Below are positions 48,553 to 57,511 of a stretch of 64,000 bases of DNA, in pieces. Source of the DNA: Candidatus Neomarinimicrobiota bacterium (GTDB taxonomy: Bacteria > Fidelibacterota > UBA2242 > B5-G15); the NCBI GenBank assembly GCA_017656425.1, contig JACDNV010000011.1, positions 12,549-76,548 of the forward strand, written 5' to 3'. Both the position numbers and the translations under genes were made by a program. The notes under the pieces are model-generated. The model was not told the DNA's origin. It saw nothing but the letters and a program-made list of their open reading frames with translations, and searched no databases. Each line of letters starts with the position of its first letter. Position 1 is the first letter of the stretch.

Positions 48553-49749
48553 TCAGAAATAATACTTCACTTTTAGAAATAACAGATCATTACTATCAAA
48601 CCTTCCAAAAAAGCTATCCCTATTCCCATTAAAAATAAATCCGCCGACCAAAATATTCAGATTATCAATCATATCCAGTTCAAGATTTAACCCCGACATA
48701 AACGACTCATCTTCAATATTATACAATAAAATCAATGCTGGCTTTATTGTCTCATTAGCAGATTTGTAGTTTAAAAATGTAGTAAAAATACGTCTCCTTT
48801 CCTCCTGAATAATTTTAGGATTGTAATCAGCAATTCTCTCTTCAATATACTGCATACTTATGTTTAAATTCATAAGCAACTCATAATCAAATCCAACACA
48901 ATATTGATAAAATGGGCTTTTAACTGAAGTTAAATCAATCGTGCTGAAATGTCTTTGTTTGTAATATCCACCCTCACCTCTTAAGACAATCGCTCCAAAG
49001 GGCTGAGAAAAACCAAACCCGTAAAAGGTAAACCATCGATAGGTTTTCATAATTAAGCTATCTTCCATACTTATCTTCATTATAGGAGTATACTCCATCT
49101 TTCTTAAAAATACCAATGATAAATCAGTTCCAAAAAGAAATGTAGAGAATCTACCACCTAGACCAACATTGGCTAAGTTATTTTCAACCTTTTTATCCAT
49201 TATTTTAAATCCCTGAAACGCTGGCGGAAACTGAATGGAAAATATTGACCACCTACCTGTTGAAGGTAGTACTGAGTTCTTAAATTCTGGAATAGCAATA
49301 ATTTCAAAACCACTATTACCCCTATATATTTTCCCTCTCAGAATATTTACCGGAGTTCTTATATCATTAAAATCTTGAAGTAAAAAGTACGAGAGGTCAA
49401 GTGGGTTGACTATATCATTAACAAAATATCCATCAACCTTACCCCACACTACGTGCTGTCTGCCAAGTTTTAAACTAAACCATGAAGAAAAATACTCAAC
49501 CCACGCTTCACGAAGTGATATTACCTCACTTTGCTTATTTAAATCATGTAAAAAATCAACTACAAATAGACCATGCAGATTTTCTGTATAAGCTTCCGTA
49601 TTTAACTGGAATCTATTGTATTCAATAAGAAACTCATGTTCACCCCCGATTTGGACCGCATAGAAACTCTTTAAAACCCCATTTATTGTATATTCTACTG
49701 ATAGAACAATCTTTATAGTAAGAAAAACCAACAAAATAAGCTTTTTCAT
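48553..49749 (-). CDS. Outer-membrane porin-like beta-barrel protein
   Basis: 398 residues with a signal peptide (KKLILLVFLTIKIVLSV) and alternating beta pattern to the end, finishing with an aromatic C-terminus (LFLKVKYYF). WVEYFSSWFSLKLGRQHVVWGKVDGYFVNDIVNPLD resembles DUF1302-like channels found with RND exporters. It is the last gene of the tetR-RND-lolA-like operon, 2 bp after the LolA-like gene. Confidence 0.72.
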   Translation of the reverse strand: MKKLILLVFLTIKIVLSVEYTINGVLKSFYAVQIGGEHEFLIEYNRFQLNTEAYTENLHGLFVVDFLHDLNKQSEVISLREAWVEYFSSWFSLKLGRQHVVWGKVDGYFVNDIVNPLDLSYFLLQDFNDIRTPVNILRGKIYRGNSGFEIIAIPEFKNSVLPSTGRWSIFSIQFPPAFQGFKIMDKKVENNLANVGLGGRFSTFLFGTDLSLVFLRKMEYTPIMKISMEDSLIMKTYRWFTFYGFGFSQPFGAIVLRGEGGYYKQRHFSTIDLTSVKSPFYQYCVGFDYELLMNLNISMQYIEERIADYNPKIIQEERRRIFTTFLNYKSANETIKPALILLYNIEDESFMSGLNLELDMIDNLNILVGGFIFNGNRDSFFGRFDSNDLLFLKVKYYF

Positions 49750-49751
49750 GG

Positions 49752-50543
49752 TTACTTCCCCAATAATAATATTCTTCCAGACTCAAGCATACTTACTGTA
49801 AAAATATTTTCTTCTAGAGGTTTATCATAGGCTATATCCTCAATTTCTATAATCGTCTTATGCTTTTTCTGAATATTATTCATTTGAAGTTTTGTGTATA
49901 ACCATCTGCCATTTGCATTCTCCAAACGATCACAAACCATACGTTTTAACAGATTACCATTATTGTCGAAATAATCCACCCTCTTTATAACCCATTTCTC
50001 TGGTAATACCCAGAGGATTCGCTTACTGTAGGTTGGTTCCTTCTCTAAAGGAATCGCCTCTATTTTAAAACATTCAACGCTATCAATTACCTCCTTCCCA
50101 ATTAACTCAAACTTATCCTCATCAAGGCTTCTGCCTCCAAGGTCATCATAGGTAAAGTCAGTTCCCATAAAATACTCACTTTTACTCTTACCAGCTATCC
50201 TTTTTACTCTCTTTACTGCAGGTAGATACAACCACCTATCATCATCCTTAGAAGGAATATTATAGCTCCAGACCAGAAGTGCAGTCCCCCGTATATCGTT
50301 TGGATAGTCGAAAACCACAAGCGTCTTCTTATCAACATCTCCCTTTTCATAATCTTCCTCAAACCTTACGACAGTTCTCTCCCTCTTCTGCCCTCTCTTA
50401 TTTATTAAAATCATTCTGGATTTAGCAACAGCAGTTTTATATTTATTTTCCTTATCAACCTTCTCCATTATTTCACGGCCTGTTTGAGACAAAACTATTG
50501 AAAAATAAAAAACTGAAATGATAAAAATTATGATCTTTCTCAT
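49752..50543 (-). CDS. Outer-membrane lipoprotein-sorting-like protein (LolA superfamily)
   Basis: 263 residues with a signal peptide. The mature part has the LolA-like half-barrel pattern described for DUF4292/LolA-related proteins encoded with RND transporters: KSRMILINKRGQKRERTVV, KTLVVFDYPNDIRGTALLVW, then DDRWLYLPAVKRVKRIAGKS and YFMGTDFTYDDLGGR. It probably carries a lipid or lipoprotein between the RND pump and the outer membrane. It overlaps the small membrane gene by 4 bp. Confidence 0.85.
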   Translation of the reverse strand: MRKIIIFIISVFYFSIVLSQTGREIMEKVDKENKYKTAVAKSRMILINKRGQKRERTVVRFEEDYEKGDVDKKTLVVFDYPNDIRGTALLVWSYNIPSKDDDRWLYLPAVKRVKRIAGKSKSEYFMGTDFTYDDLGGRSLDEDKFELIGKEVIDSVECFKIEAIPLEKEPTYSKRILWVLPEKWVIKRVDYFDNNGNLLKRMVCDRLENANGRWLYTKLQMNNIQKKHKTIIEIEDIAYDKPLEENIFTVSMLESGRILLLGK

Positions 50544-50878
50544 TTTACTCCCCTCCTTCCATATACAATCATCATAACAGGTGGTGTTAAAAATAAACTC
50601 ATGAAAAATGCCTTAAGAAACCTTTTTCTGAATTTGAACTCAGCTACTCCCGACGCCTGGAGACATATTATAAAATATATTGCAATTACAATACTCAAAT
50701 TATCCAGTAAAAAATTTCCAATAGAGGCCCACCATCCGCTATTGTAAGGTAATTGCTCTTTAAACCATCCAATAAACCAGTCAAAAAATCTATACAGCCA
50801 ATAGCCAATGATACCGACAGAGCCAATTATAAAGATTCTTTGAAAAACAAAATCAATTTTTTTCTCTTTTTCTTTCAT
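50540..50878 (-). CDS. Small membrane protein within the RND operon
   Basis: About 112 residues from ATG 50878 (preceded by GGGAGAG), with three hydrophobic segments (about 15-33, 55-75 and 90-107) and a basic C-terminus. I do not recognise a family. It overlaps the MMPL gene stop region and the LolA-like start, so it is firmly embedded in the operon and may be an accessory subunit of the pump. Confidence 0.65.
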   Translation of the reverse strand: MKEKEKKIDFVFQRIFIIGSVGIIGYWLYRFFDWFIGWFKEQLPYNSGWWASIGNFLLDNLSIVIAIYFIICLQASGVAEFKFRKRFLKAFFMSLFLTPPVMMIVYGRRGVK

Positions 50879-53138
50879 AGAAAAACTCTCCCTTAATTGA
50901 AACAATTACAACAGGTATCAACGTCAAAGCTCCCATCAGACAGGTTGCTATGGAGAAAATAATTAAAAATCCGAAAAAGTAAATCGGTAAAAATCTTGAA
51001 AAGAAAAGCACACTAAAGCCCACTATAACTGACAGTGCATTGTACACTATACCTTTACCGGTGGTATTTAGAGTCTGTAGTATGGATTCTTCTTTACTTA
51101 AACCGGAATTAAGTTCCTTTCTAAATCTGTAAATAAAGTGAATTGTATAATCCACTCCCACACCAATCATAATACTCGAAAGCATCATAGTAGCTACATT
51201 CAGCTCAATCTTCAAATACCCCATAAGTCCGAACACGACTGCCATAGCCACTATAAGCGGGATTATAGAAACTAATCCAGTCCGAATTGATTTAAAAAAA
51301 ACAGCACAGACTATAAAAACAAGCACTATTGAAAATGCAAGACTATATGCCTGTCCTCTAACTATCAAATTTACAAGCTCACCAATTACTACTGCCATCC
51401 CCGTGACTACTGGAAATTCTTCCCGTGATAAATTCTTTTTAATAAAATTCTTTACCTTATTAATTATCCTTAAAATAGTCGTGGAACTCACCACATCCAC
51501 CCTTGCAACTATTTGAGCCTGACTGTATTCGTAGTCCACAAGAAAATCAAAATCCTCTGGATCACCAGTCATCGAATACAAAAGAAAATATTGTGAGATC
51601 AGATTCCTATTATCTGGTATGACTTCATACTCAACACTATCGGAATGAAACGCTCTATTCATTTTCTTTACAACATCGACAATAGACATTGGATTTGTAA
51701 CATGATCCAGACTTTCAAGATATTCTTCCAATGTCTCTATCTTTCTTAACATTACAGGTGATTTGATATCACCTTTAGCCATAATATTTATCTGGGATGT
51801 ACCACCGAAGTTTTTATCTACCTCCTCATGGGCAACTCTCAAAGGATTATTCTCTTTCCAGTAATGCAGAGGATTCGTATCCACAACTATTTTGCTTATG
51901 CCCGGTACTAATATAATCGATATCAAAATTGAAGTCATAAGAAATAGTTTTCTCCTTTTCAATAAAATTCTTCCCATTCTAACTAGAATGTTATTTTTAT
52001 CCGTATCATTCTTCCGGATATCTATAAGTACCGTCGGCTGACCTATTATATTTAAAAATGCAGGTACAAATGTTATACTTAAAATAAAAGCGATACCAAT
52101 CCCAAAACTTGCAAAAAGTCCCATTATTCTTGCAGGTGGTGCTATATGAGATTGCAATCCCAGAAAACCTATAATTGTTGTAATACCAGCCATAAATATC
52201 GGCGTCATTACCTTTTTTAAGGCCCCATAAACTGCCTCTACATGATTCTTCAACAATCTATATTCTTCATAATAATGAGCTACTAAATGAATACTGTAAT
52301 CATTTGCAATGGCTATCAACATTACAGGTAGAAGCATGTCAATAAAGACAAATTTAACTTTCAGTAACGACATTAACCCTACTGTATTTATTATGCTCAT
52401 TATTACTACCACAAGCGGTAAAAACGCTCCAGCCCAACTCTTGAAACTGAAAACAAGAAGCAATATCATTAAAATTATCCCCAGTGGAAGGTAAACCTTT
52501 AAATCCCTTCTCATATCCCGCATCATGAGATATCTAATTATTGGAAAACCAGCAACCTTTATATCTTCGGGACTTCTATATTTTTCAGCTATCTCTTTAA
52601 AAAATTCGTAAATCTCCCTATCAGCCTCTTTACTAGTAATCGTGGATAATAGGGCTACGATTGCCGTATGCCTAAAATCCTCTGTCACAATTCTTTTATA
52701 AATCTGGTCATTATCAATTATTTTTCTTCTTAATTCTGCAAAATCCTCTTCACTTTTTAATGGTAATTCTTCAATTAAATCCCTTACTTCAAAACCGAAT
52801 TCGGTTCCCTTTATTTCATTTGCATTTGTCAGAGCCAAAACTTTTGATACATAGGGATTCTTTTCAATTTCAGAAACCATACTATTAATTTTTAAAAGGG
52901 TTCCGTTATTCAAAATATTATCATCAGATATTGAAACAATAACAACTTCCGAACCTCCAAAAATAGCCTCAAGAGTATCAATATTTCTTATAACTTCATG
53001 ATCTGTTGGCATCATTGATTTAAAATCAGGGTCAATCTGAAGATAGTAAATATTACTGCCTAAAATTAATGTTAGAAGTATCCAAAAGAAAACAACACAT
53101 CTTGGGTATCTGGAAATTAAACCTATTAGCCACCTCAT
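50853..53138 (-). CDS. RND-superfamily exporter (MMPL/HpnN-type)
   Basis: 761 residues with the two-fold layout of MMPL permeases: one helix, a large periplasmic domain (about 35-190), five helices (195-370 with MLIAIANDYSIHLVAHYYEE), then helix, second periplasmic domain (about 410-600) and five helices with MLSSIMIGVGVDYTIHFIYRFRK. The Asp-Tyr pairs in both halves are the proton-relay residues. It likely exports a lipid or hydrophobic compound. Overlaps tetR by 4 bp. Confidence 0.92.
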   Translation of the reverse strand: MRWLIGLISRYPRCVVFFWILLTLILGSNIYYLQIDPDFKSMMPTDHEVIRNIDTLEAIFGGSEVVIVSISDDNILNNGTLLKINSMVSEIEKNPYVSKVLALTNANEIKGTEFGFEVRDLIEELPLKSEEDFAELRRKIIDNDQIYKRIVTEDFRHTAIVALLSTITSKEADREIYEFFKEIAEKYRSPEDIKVAGFPIIRYLMMRDMRRDLKVYLPLGIILMILLLVFSFKSWAGAFLPLVVVIMSIINTVGLMSLLKVKFVFIDMLLPVMLIAIANDYSIHLVAHYYEEYRLLKNHVEAVYGALKKVMTPIFMAGITTIIGFLGLQSHIAPPARIMGLFASFGIGIAFILSITFVPAFLNIIGQPTVLIDIRKNDTDKNNILVRMGRILLKRRKLFLMTSILISIILVPGISKIVVDTNPLHYWKENNPLRVAHEEVDKNFGGTSQINIMAKGDIKSPVMLRKIETLEEYLESLDHVTNPMSIVDVVKKMNRAFHSDSVEYEVIPDNRNLISQYFLLYSMTGDPEDFDFLVDYEYSQAQIVARVDVVSSTTILRIINKVKNFIKKNLSREEFPVVTGMAVVIGELVNLIVRGQAYSLAFSIVLVFIVCAVFFKSIRTGLVSIIPLIVAMAVVFGLMGYLKIELNVATMMLSSIMIGVGVDYTIHFIYRFRKELNSGLSKEESILQTLNTTGKGIVYNALSVIVGFSVLFFSRFLPIYFFGFLIIFSIATCLMGALTLIPVVIVSIKGEFFYERKREKN

Positions 53139-53773
53139 TTCTCACCTAATAATTTAGCTATATCAACTTTAACATTTTCCTCTAATATCCCATTAAACAT
53201 GATCACGAGTAAATGAATTAGACTTTCTCTAATATTAAATTTATATTCAAGAAATATTTCAGGCATAAATACATTTTGAACTATAGAGGAGATTAAAAAT
53301 AAAAAGAAATCAATATTTAGACTTTTTTTAATAAGTCTTTGCTTTTGAGCTTTTTGTATTACTGGTTTCAGAGATTCTATTATACCCAATCTGAAGCTAT
53401 TTATCTCTTCCCATACACTCCTATGTTTTATGGATATTTCATACATAAATTCAGCCTTTATAGGGACAATCTTTTCATATATTATTTTATAGAAGTTGAT
53501 TAGATATTCCAGAGGCTTATTTTTTAAATACTCAATTTCATCGATTTTTATTTTTACTTCAAATAGATAGTACAGTATGCTTGCACGAATAAATTCATCC
53601 TTATTTTTGAAATATTTGTACAGCGTTTTTTTACTGACCCCATGTATTCTACATAACCTTTCAATATTCACACTGACAATACCCTGCTCTATGATTTGCT
53701 TATTGGCAAATCTTATTATATTCATTATTTTTTCAGGAAATTTATTATACTTTGGAAACGCAATCTGTTCCAT
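53135..53773 (-). CDS. TetR/AcrR family transcriptional regulator
   Basis: 212 residues. The N-terminal helix-turn-helix reads IERLCRIHGVSKKTLYKYFKNKDEFI near 43-68; the helical C-terminal part would bind a ligand. As the first gene of the RND operon it probably represses its own promoter, where a palindrome overlaps the -10 box. The start lies only 8 bases after that -10, so the message may have almost no leader. Confidence 0.93.
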   Translation of the reverse strand: MEQIAFPKYNKFPEKIMNIIRFANKQIIEQGIVSVNIERLCRIHGVSKKTLYKYFKNKDEFIRASILYYLFEVKIKIDEIEYLKNKPLEYLINFYKIIYEKIVPIKAEFMYEISIKHRSVWEEINSFRLGIIESLKPVIQKAQKQRLIKKSLNIDFFLFLISSIVQNVFMPEIFLEYKFNIRESLIHLLVIMFNGILEENVKVDIAKLLGEK

Positions 53774-53776
53774 GCG

Positions 53777-53790
53777 TGTTTATATTAACA
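53777..53790. promoter_or_regulatory. Palindrome overlapping the tetR -10 box
   Basis: TGTTTATATTAACA is a 14-bp inverted repeat with one mismatched pair. It covers the -10 hexamer of the tetR promoter and is the natural candidate for an autoregulatory TetR operator. TetR operators are often of this size. Binding is inferred. Confidence 0.45.
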
Positions 53791-53811
53791 TTTTTTTACA
53801 CAGAAAGTCAA
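53782..53811 (-). promoter_or_regulatory. Promoter of the tetR-RND operon
   Basis: On the minus strand TTGACT (53811-53806), 18 bp, TAATAT (53787-53782), then 8 bases to the ATG at 53773. A start site 6-8 bases after the -10 would lie at or next to the ATG, giving a leaderless or near-leaderless message. Confidence 0.6.
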
Positions 53812-53857
53812 TTTATTTTTGGTAATTCTAATATTTATATTTTATATTCAATTCGTG

Positions 53858-54385
53858 ATGAATAAGAAAAGTAAAATTATGAGAAGGAGAGAATCTGTGG
53901 TCTTTTTATCAAAGAAGATACCCTTTAATATTATTATTGCTATTTTGTTTATTTTTATTCTCACCCCAAATTTCACTTTTTCCAAAGAAAATGAAACCCT
54001 GCCATATCTAGAAATTGGGATTACAAAATCAATTCTAATCAATCCAAGTATTGGCTACTGGTACAATAAAAAAGGCATTCGAATATCCGGTATGTATCTT
54101 AACAAAAATTCTAACGAACTACATATTAACTTCGGCTATTCTCTATATGACTCAAGAAGAACTCAGCACAGCATTAATCTCCTAACGAGCTGGATAACAG
54201 GCAGTGACCCCGGAGCGGATTATAAATATGCAGCCACGGGCGTTGCCTACAGTCTGAATTATCGGGGATTCTTTTTTGAACTTGGACTTGCATACCCATG
54301 GAGAGATGATATAGGAAATCTAAAAAATGATCCTGTAGTACCCTGTGGCTATATCGGCTATATTTACCGCTTTCGACCAAAGTAA
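53858..54385 (+). CDS. Hypothetical secreted protein, possibly outer-membrane
   Basis: About 175 residues. A basic N-terminus and hydrophobic stretch (FNIIIAILFIFILTPNFTFS) form a signal. The mature part is rich in aromatic residues and alternating strands (IGYWYNKKGIRISGMYLN, YAATGVAYSLNYRGFFFELG) and ends in IYRFRPK, suggesting a small beta-barrel. No family recognised. The start may be ATG 53858 or 53879; neither has a clear ribosome site. It is divergent from tetR. Confidence 0.55.
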   Translation: MNKKSKIMRRRESVVFLSKKIPFNIIIAILFIFILTPNFTFSKENETLPYLEIGITKSILINPSIGYWYNKKGIRISGMYLNKNSNELHINFGYSLYDSRRTQHSINLLTSWITGSDPGADYKYAATGVAYSLNYRGFFFELGLAYPWRDDIGNLKNDPVVPCGYIGYIYRFRPK

Positions 54386-54471
54386 TCTTATATGATAAAT
54401 ATCCCAGGTGCAAAATAATAATTTCAAAGATGGTTTTTTATCAAATCATATAAATTACATCCGGATTTTTT

Positions 54472-55266
54472 ATGAGATTGGGAAAATTTTATTCATTTAT
54501 AGTTTTACCATTTATTCTCTATCTACTATCCGTAAATTTTTTATTTACTCCAAAAATATATCTAAACATCATCTTAATAATACCACTTATCATAACCCTT
54601 ATTATATCAACCATATTTGTAAAAAGACTCATCGGCATATTATTCCATGTAACAATCGCATCTTTATTAACTGTATTTCTAATAATCAATAGTACAACAT
54701 TTCCCATCGAAATAACTCTCGAAAAAAATAAAGACTACAGCAATCCCCTATTAAAATCACATAATATTGAATCTATTACTCTTAGTAACCTCATTTTTGA
54801 TAAAGACCCAGTAAGTGGCAGATTAAAAAACATTAAAAGTAATATAATATTAAATAACGTTGATACAATTCATATTAAAATAAATAAACCTGCTAAGTAC
54901 AATGGATTAAAATTCCTGCAAAAATCAATTGGTAAAAGATTCTATTTTTATACATATATAAATGATTCAACATACCTACTTTCGGCTGGCGATACCATTA
55001 GATTAGGATTAAAAACCCTTATCACAGTTCGAAATTATATCCCTGGTGAGGGTGTTGGTATTAATGTCAACGGTAATTACTACTTAATTCCACTAAATCG
55101 CCAAATGACCATTGACTCATTAAAAATAGCTATTAATTCAATGTATACAAAAGAAACTAACACAATAATGGTAATACAAACAAAAGGCAGGAGATTATTA
55201 TTAATATTAACCTTTGCCTACATGATTTTACTTCTCATAATACTGGTGAAATCGAATGAGTATTGA
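54472..55266 (+). CDS. ResB/Ccs1-like cytochrome c biogenesis protein
   Basis: 264 residues: two to three N-terminal helices (about 8-75), a periplasmic domain (80-230; KPAKYNGLKFLQKSIG recalls the ResB segment that follows a hydrophobic core), and a C-terminal helix (240-260). It is shorter than typical Ccs1. It overlaps the CcsA gene by 11 bp, which is the main support. With CcsA it would form system II, moving heme across the membrane and attaching it to apocytochrome c. Confidence 0.72.
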   Translation: MRLGKFYSFIVLPFILYLLSVNFLFTPKIYLNIILIIPLIITLIISTIFVKRLIGILFHVTIASLLTVFLIINSTTFPIEITLEKNKDYSNPLLKSHNIESITLSNLIFDKDPVSGRLKNIKSNIILNNVDTIHIKINKPAKYNGLKFLQKSIGKRFYFYTYINDSTYLLSAGDTIRLGLKTLITVRNYIPGEGVGINVNGNYYLIPLNRQMTIDSLKIAINSMYTKETNTIMVIQTKGRRLLLILTFAYMILLLIILVKSNEY

Positions 55267-55993
55267 AAACATCCTTTTATTTCTCGGTACATTCATAGCA
55301 ATAATAACATTTTTCACAAGAAATCGAAATAAATTTTTAGATACTTCACTAAATCTTGTTTTAGGCCTTCTAATATGCTCAATAGAAATTTATCGAATAA
55401 TACATTTTGGACTTGTTCCATTTTACAAAGTCTTTGATATTATCTTGATTATAGTAATTCTTCTAATCACGAAAAATATCTTAATCAAAATAAATAGTAT
55501 AAAATATTCAAACCTGCTTCATGCATTTATAGTTTTACTACTTTTAGTCGCAATATTTCTGCCATCAAAATATAAACAACCTTCTCACTTACCCCCTATT
55601 TTAAACAGCATATTTTTCTATATACATGTTCCTCTATATATCATCAGTTATTTTTCCCTTTTCTCTGCCTCCATTGGTAGTCTTATTTACTTGATGAAGA
55701 GAAATATTCCAGATTGGCTGAAAAAATCAATTAATATCGACACAATTATGTCATTTTATCTCATGAATCTCGGCTTAATATCGGGTGCAATTTGGGCAGA
55801 CAATACATGGGGAAGTTTCTGGTCGTGGGATCCTAAAGAAAACATTTCTTTAGCCATAGTTCTTCTTCTTTCAATTTATTTCCACACAAAAAGTGAGAAA
55901 TCAAAATCTATAATTATTATTTTATCAACAATGTTGGTGTTTTTTAATTTTTTATTATTAAATTTCATTGTTAAAGGACTTCATTCATATTAA
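55256..55993 (+). CDS. ccsA: CcsA/ResC-type heme exporter (system II)
   Basis: 245 residues with about seven helices. The tryptophan-rich heme-binding loop reads WADNTWGSFWSWDPKEN near 182-198. His residues expected for heme ligation occur in YIHVPLYIISYFS near 125 and IKGLHSY at the C-terminus. Together with the ResB-like protein it makes a minimal cytochrome c synthase. No c-type cytochrome is encoded in the window. Confidence 0.9.
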   Translation: MSIENILLFLGTFIAIITFFTRNRNKFLDTSLNLVLGLLICSIEIYRIIHFGLVPFYKVFDIILIIVILLITKNILIKINSIKYSNLLHAFIVLLLLVAIFLPSKYKQPSHLPPILNSIFFYIHVPLYIISYFSLFSASIGSLIYLMKRNIPDWLKKSINIDTIMSFYLMNLGLISGAIWADNTWGSFWSWDPKENISLAIVLLLSIYFHTKSEKSKSIIIILSTMLVFFNFLLLNFIVKGLHSY

Positions 55994-56107
55994 GAGTTGA
56001 TTTTTGCTATATTATTTATTATAATTGTATCAACATGTATATATAAATAATTTGGCATACATATGCGTTCATTTCAAAATACAAAAATATAAGTGGAACA
56101 AACTTAA

Positions 56108-57511
56108 ATGATTAACTATTTAGAACTATTTAATTACGTACAAAAAGAAATTAAGGAAATTGATAGAGAAAAAGATCACCGGATAAAAATACATAAGATA
56201 TTGAATTTTATTTCAAAAACAGGCTGGGAAAGAGTTATCTTGAAGATTATCAATAAATCCTATGAGGTTTTGGAAGTTATAACCAATAGCACCAATAATC
56301 TCTATATTTCAGCAGTTAATACGAAAGAATTAATTAAGCAGAGAAAGATTCTAACAAGCAATCTAGTAAATAAATGGGCTATCGGAGATTTTTTCTATCT
56401 CCCGTGGTATGATTCAGAGGCAAGGAAAATAATAAGTAATGGATTAGATTCAGCAGTACCTGTTGAAGCAAAAAAAGGACTTTGGCATGAAAATGACCTT
56501 CTCTATACCATAATTAGACATGAAGAAGAACCTATCGCTCTGCTTATTCTTGACAAACCCACTGATGGACAAGCTCCCACAATAACCAAGCTCAATCCTA
56601 TATCTATTTTTAAAAATTATATAAAGGAGATTCTGATCAATAAGCGAATTATAGACAACCTTGTTTCATACAAGAATTTCATTAGTACTATTTTTAAAAT
56701 AGGAACAGATATCGTAATTGAGACCAATTCAGCCGATAATATAGTGAATATTAACAGAGCAATAGAAAATATCTTTCCTGTAATGAGCGATAAACTAATA
56801 AACAAAAATATTGAGTTTCTCAGAGAATTCTTTTTACCAGAAGACTTCTTTCTTACATTTAGAAAGGCAAAAGTAACTTTAAAAACTCAATTTTCTAACT
56901 TCAGATATACAAGAAAAGGGACAAACCCAATAGATTTAAGTGTTATTTTTCTTCCAAAAATTTATCTTGACAAGTATAATGGAATGTACATTTTTATATG
57001 TACCACTGATGTAAAATTTACATCAGAATTAAATATGCTAATTGGGAATTTTGTAACCGTAATGGGCGAAAGAATAACTACAAAAACGTCTTATGAAACC
57101 AGAAAAGATGAATTATACAAATGGATAATGAACAAATTTAATTTCAAGAATATGCGATTATATGAGAAAAAACCTGATCAGGATATCTTAATTTGCACTC
57201 ATTTTCAAAGTGAAAAATATAGTTATTCTTCCTCTGAATTTAATCATCCATACAATAGGAATAGCCTAGCCGCAAATGCATTACTTGAAAATGAAATCCT
57301 TATACTTGAAAAAGGTCAAACTCATATCAGGGATATAAGAAGATTCTGGGATAAATTAGAAACGGAGGCTTCAATAGCTATCCCTATTATCAATAATGAA
57401 AATCGCAAAGTCGTTGTAACATTTGACTATCAACCGGGGATTTTCAATTTAGTCCCTAATAACAAATTAATAATCAGATTCTGGGCATTGATATTATCAT
57501 TTTTTATATGA
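56108..57511 (+). CDS. Sensor-like protein with probable GAF-PAS-GAF domains and no output domain
   Basis: 467 residues, cytoplasmic. The first 165 residues look like a GAF domain (NFISKTGWERVILKII to EPIALLILDKP), 180-310 look like a PAS-type domain (GTDIVIETNSADNIVNINRA to IYLDKYNGMYIFICTTD), and 330-467 look like a second GAF (SLAANALLENEILIL to ASIAIPIINNENRKVVVTF). No histidine kinase, GGDEF or DNA-binding region follows. It overlaps the lipoprotein gene by 4 bp. Domain calls are by pattern, so moderate certainty. Confidence 0.55.
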   Translation: MINYLELFNYVQKEIKEIDREKDHRIKIHKILNFISKTGWERVILKIINKSYEVLEVITNSTNNLYISAVNTKELIKQRKILTSNLVNKWAIGDFFYLPWYDSEARKIISNGLDSAVPVEAKKGLWHENDLLYTIIRHEEEPIALLILDKPTDGQAPTITKLNPISIFKNYIKEILINKRIIDNLVSYKNFISTIFKIGTDIVIETNSADNIVNINRAIENIFPVMSDKLINKNIEFLREFFLPEDFFLTFRKAKVTLKTQFSNFRYTRKGTNPIDLSVIFLPKIYLDKYNGMYIFICTTDVKFTSELNMLIGNFVTVMGERITTKTSYETRKDELYKWIMNKFNFKNMRLYEKKPDQDILICTHFQSEKYSYSSSEFNHPYNRNSLAANALLENEILILEKGQTHIRDIRRFWDKLETEASIAIPIINNENRKVVVTFDYQPGIFNLVPNNKLIIRFWALILSFFI

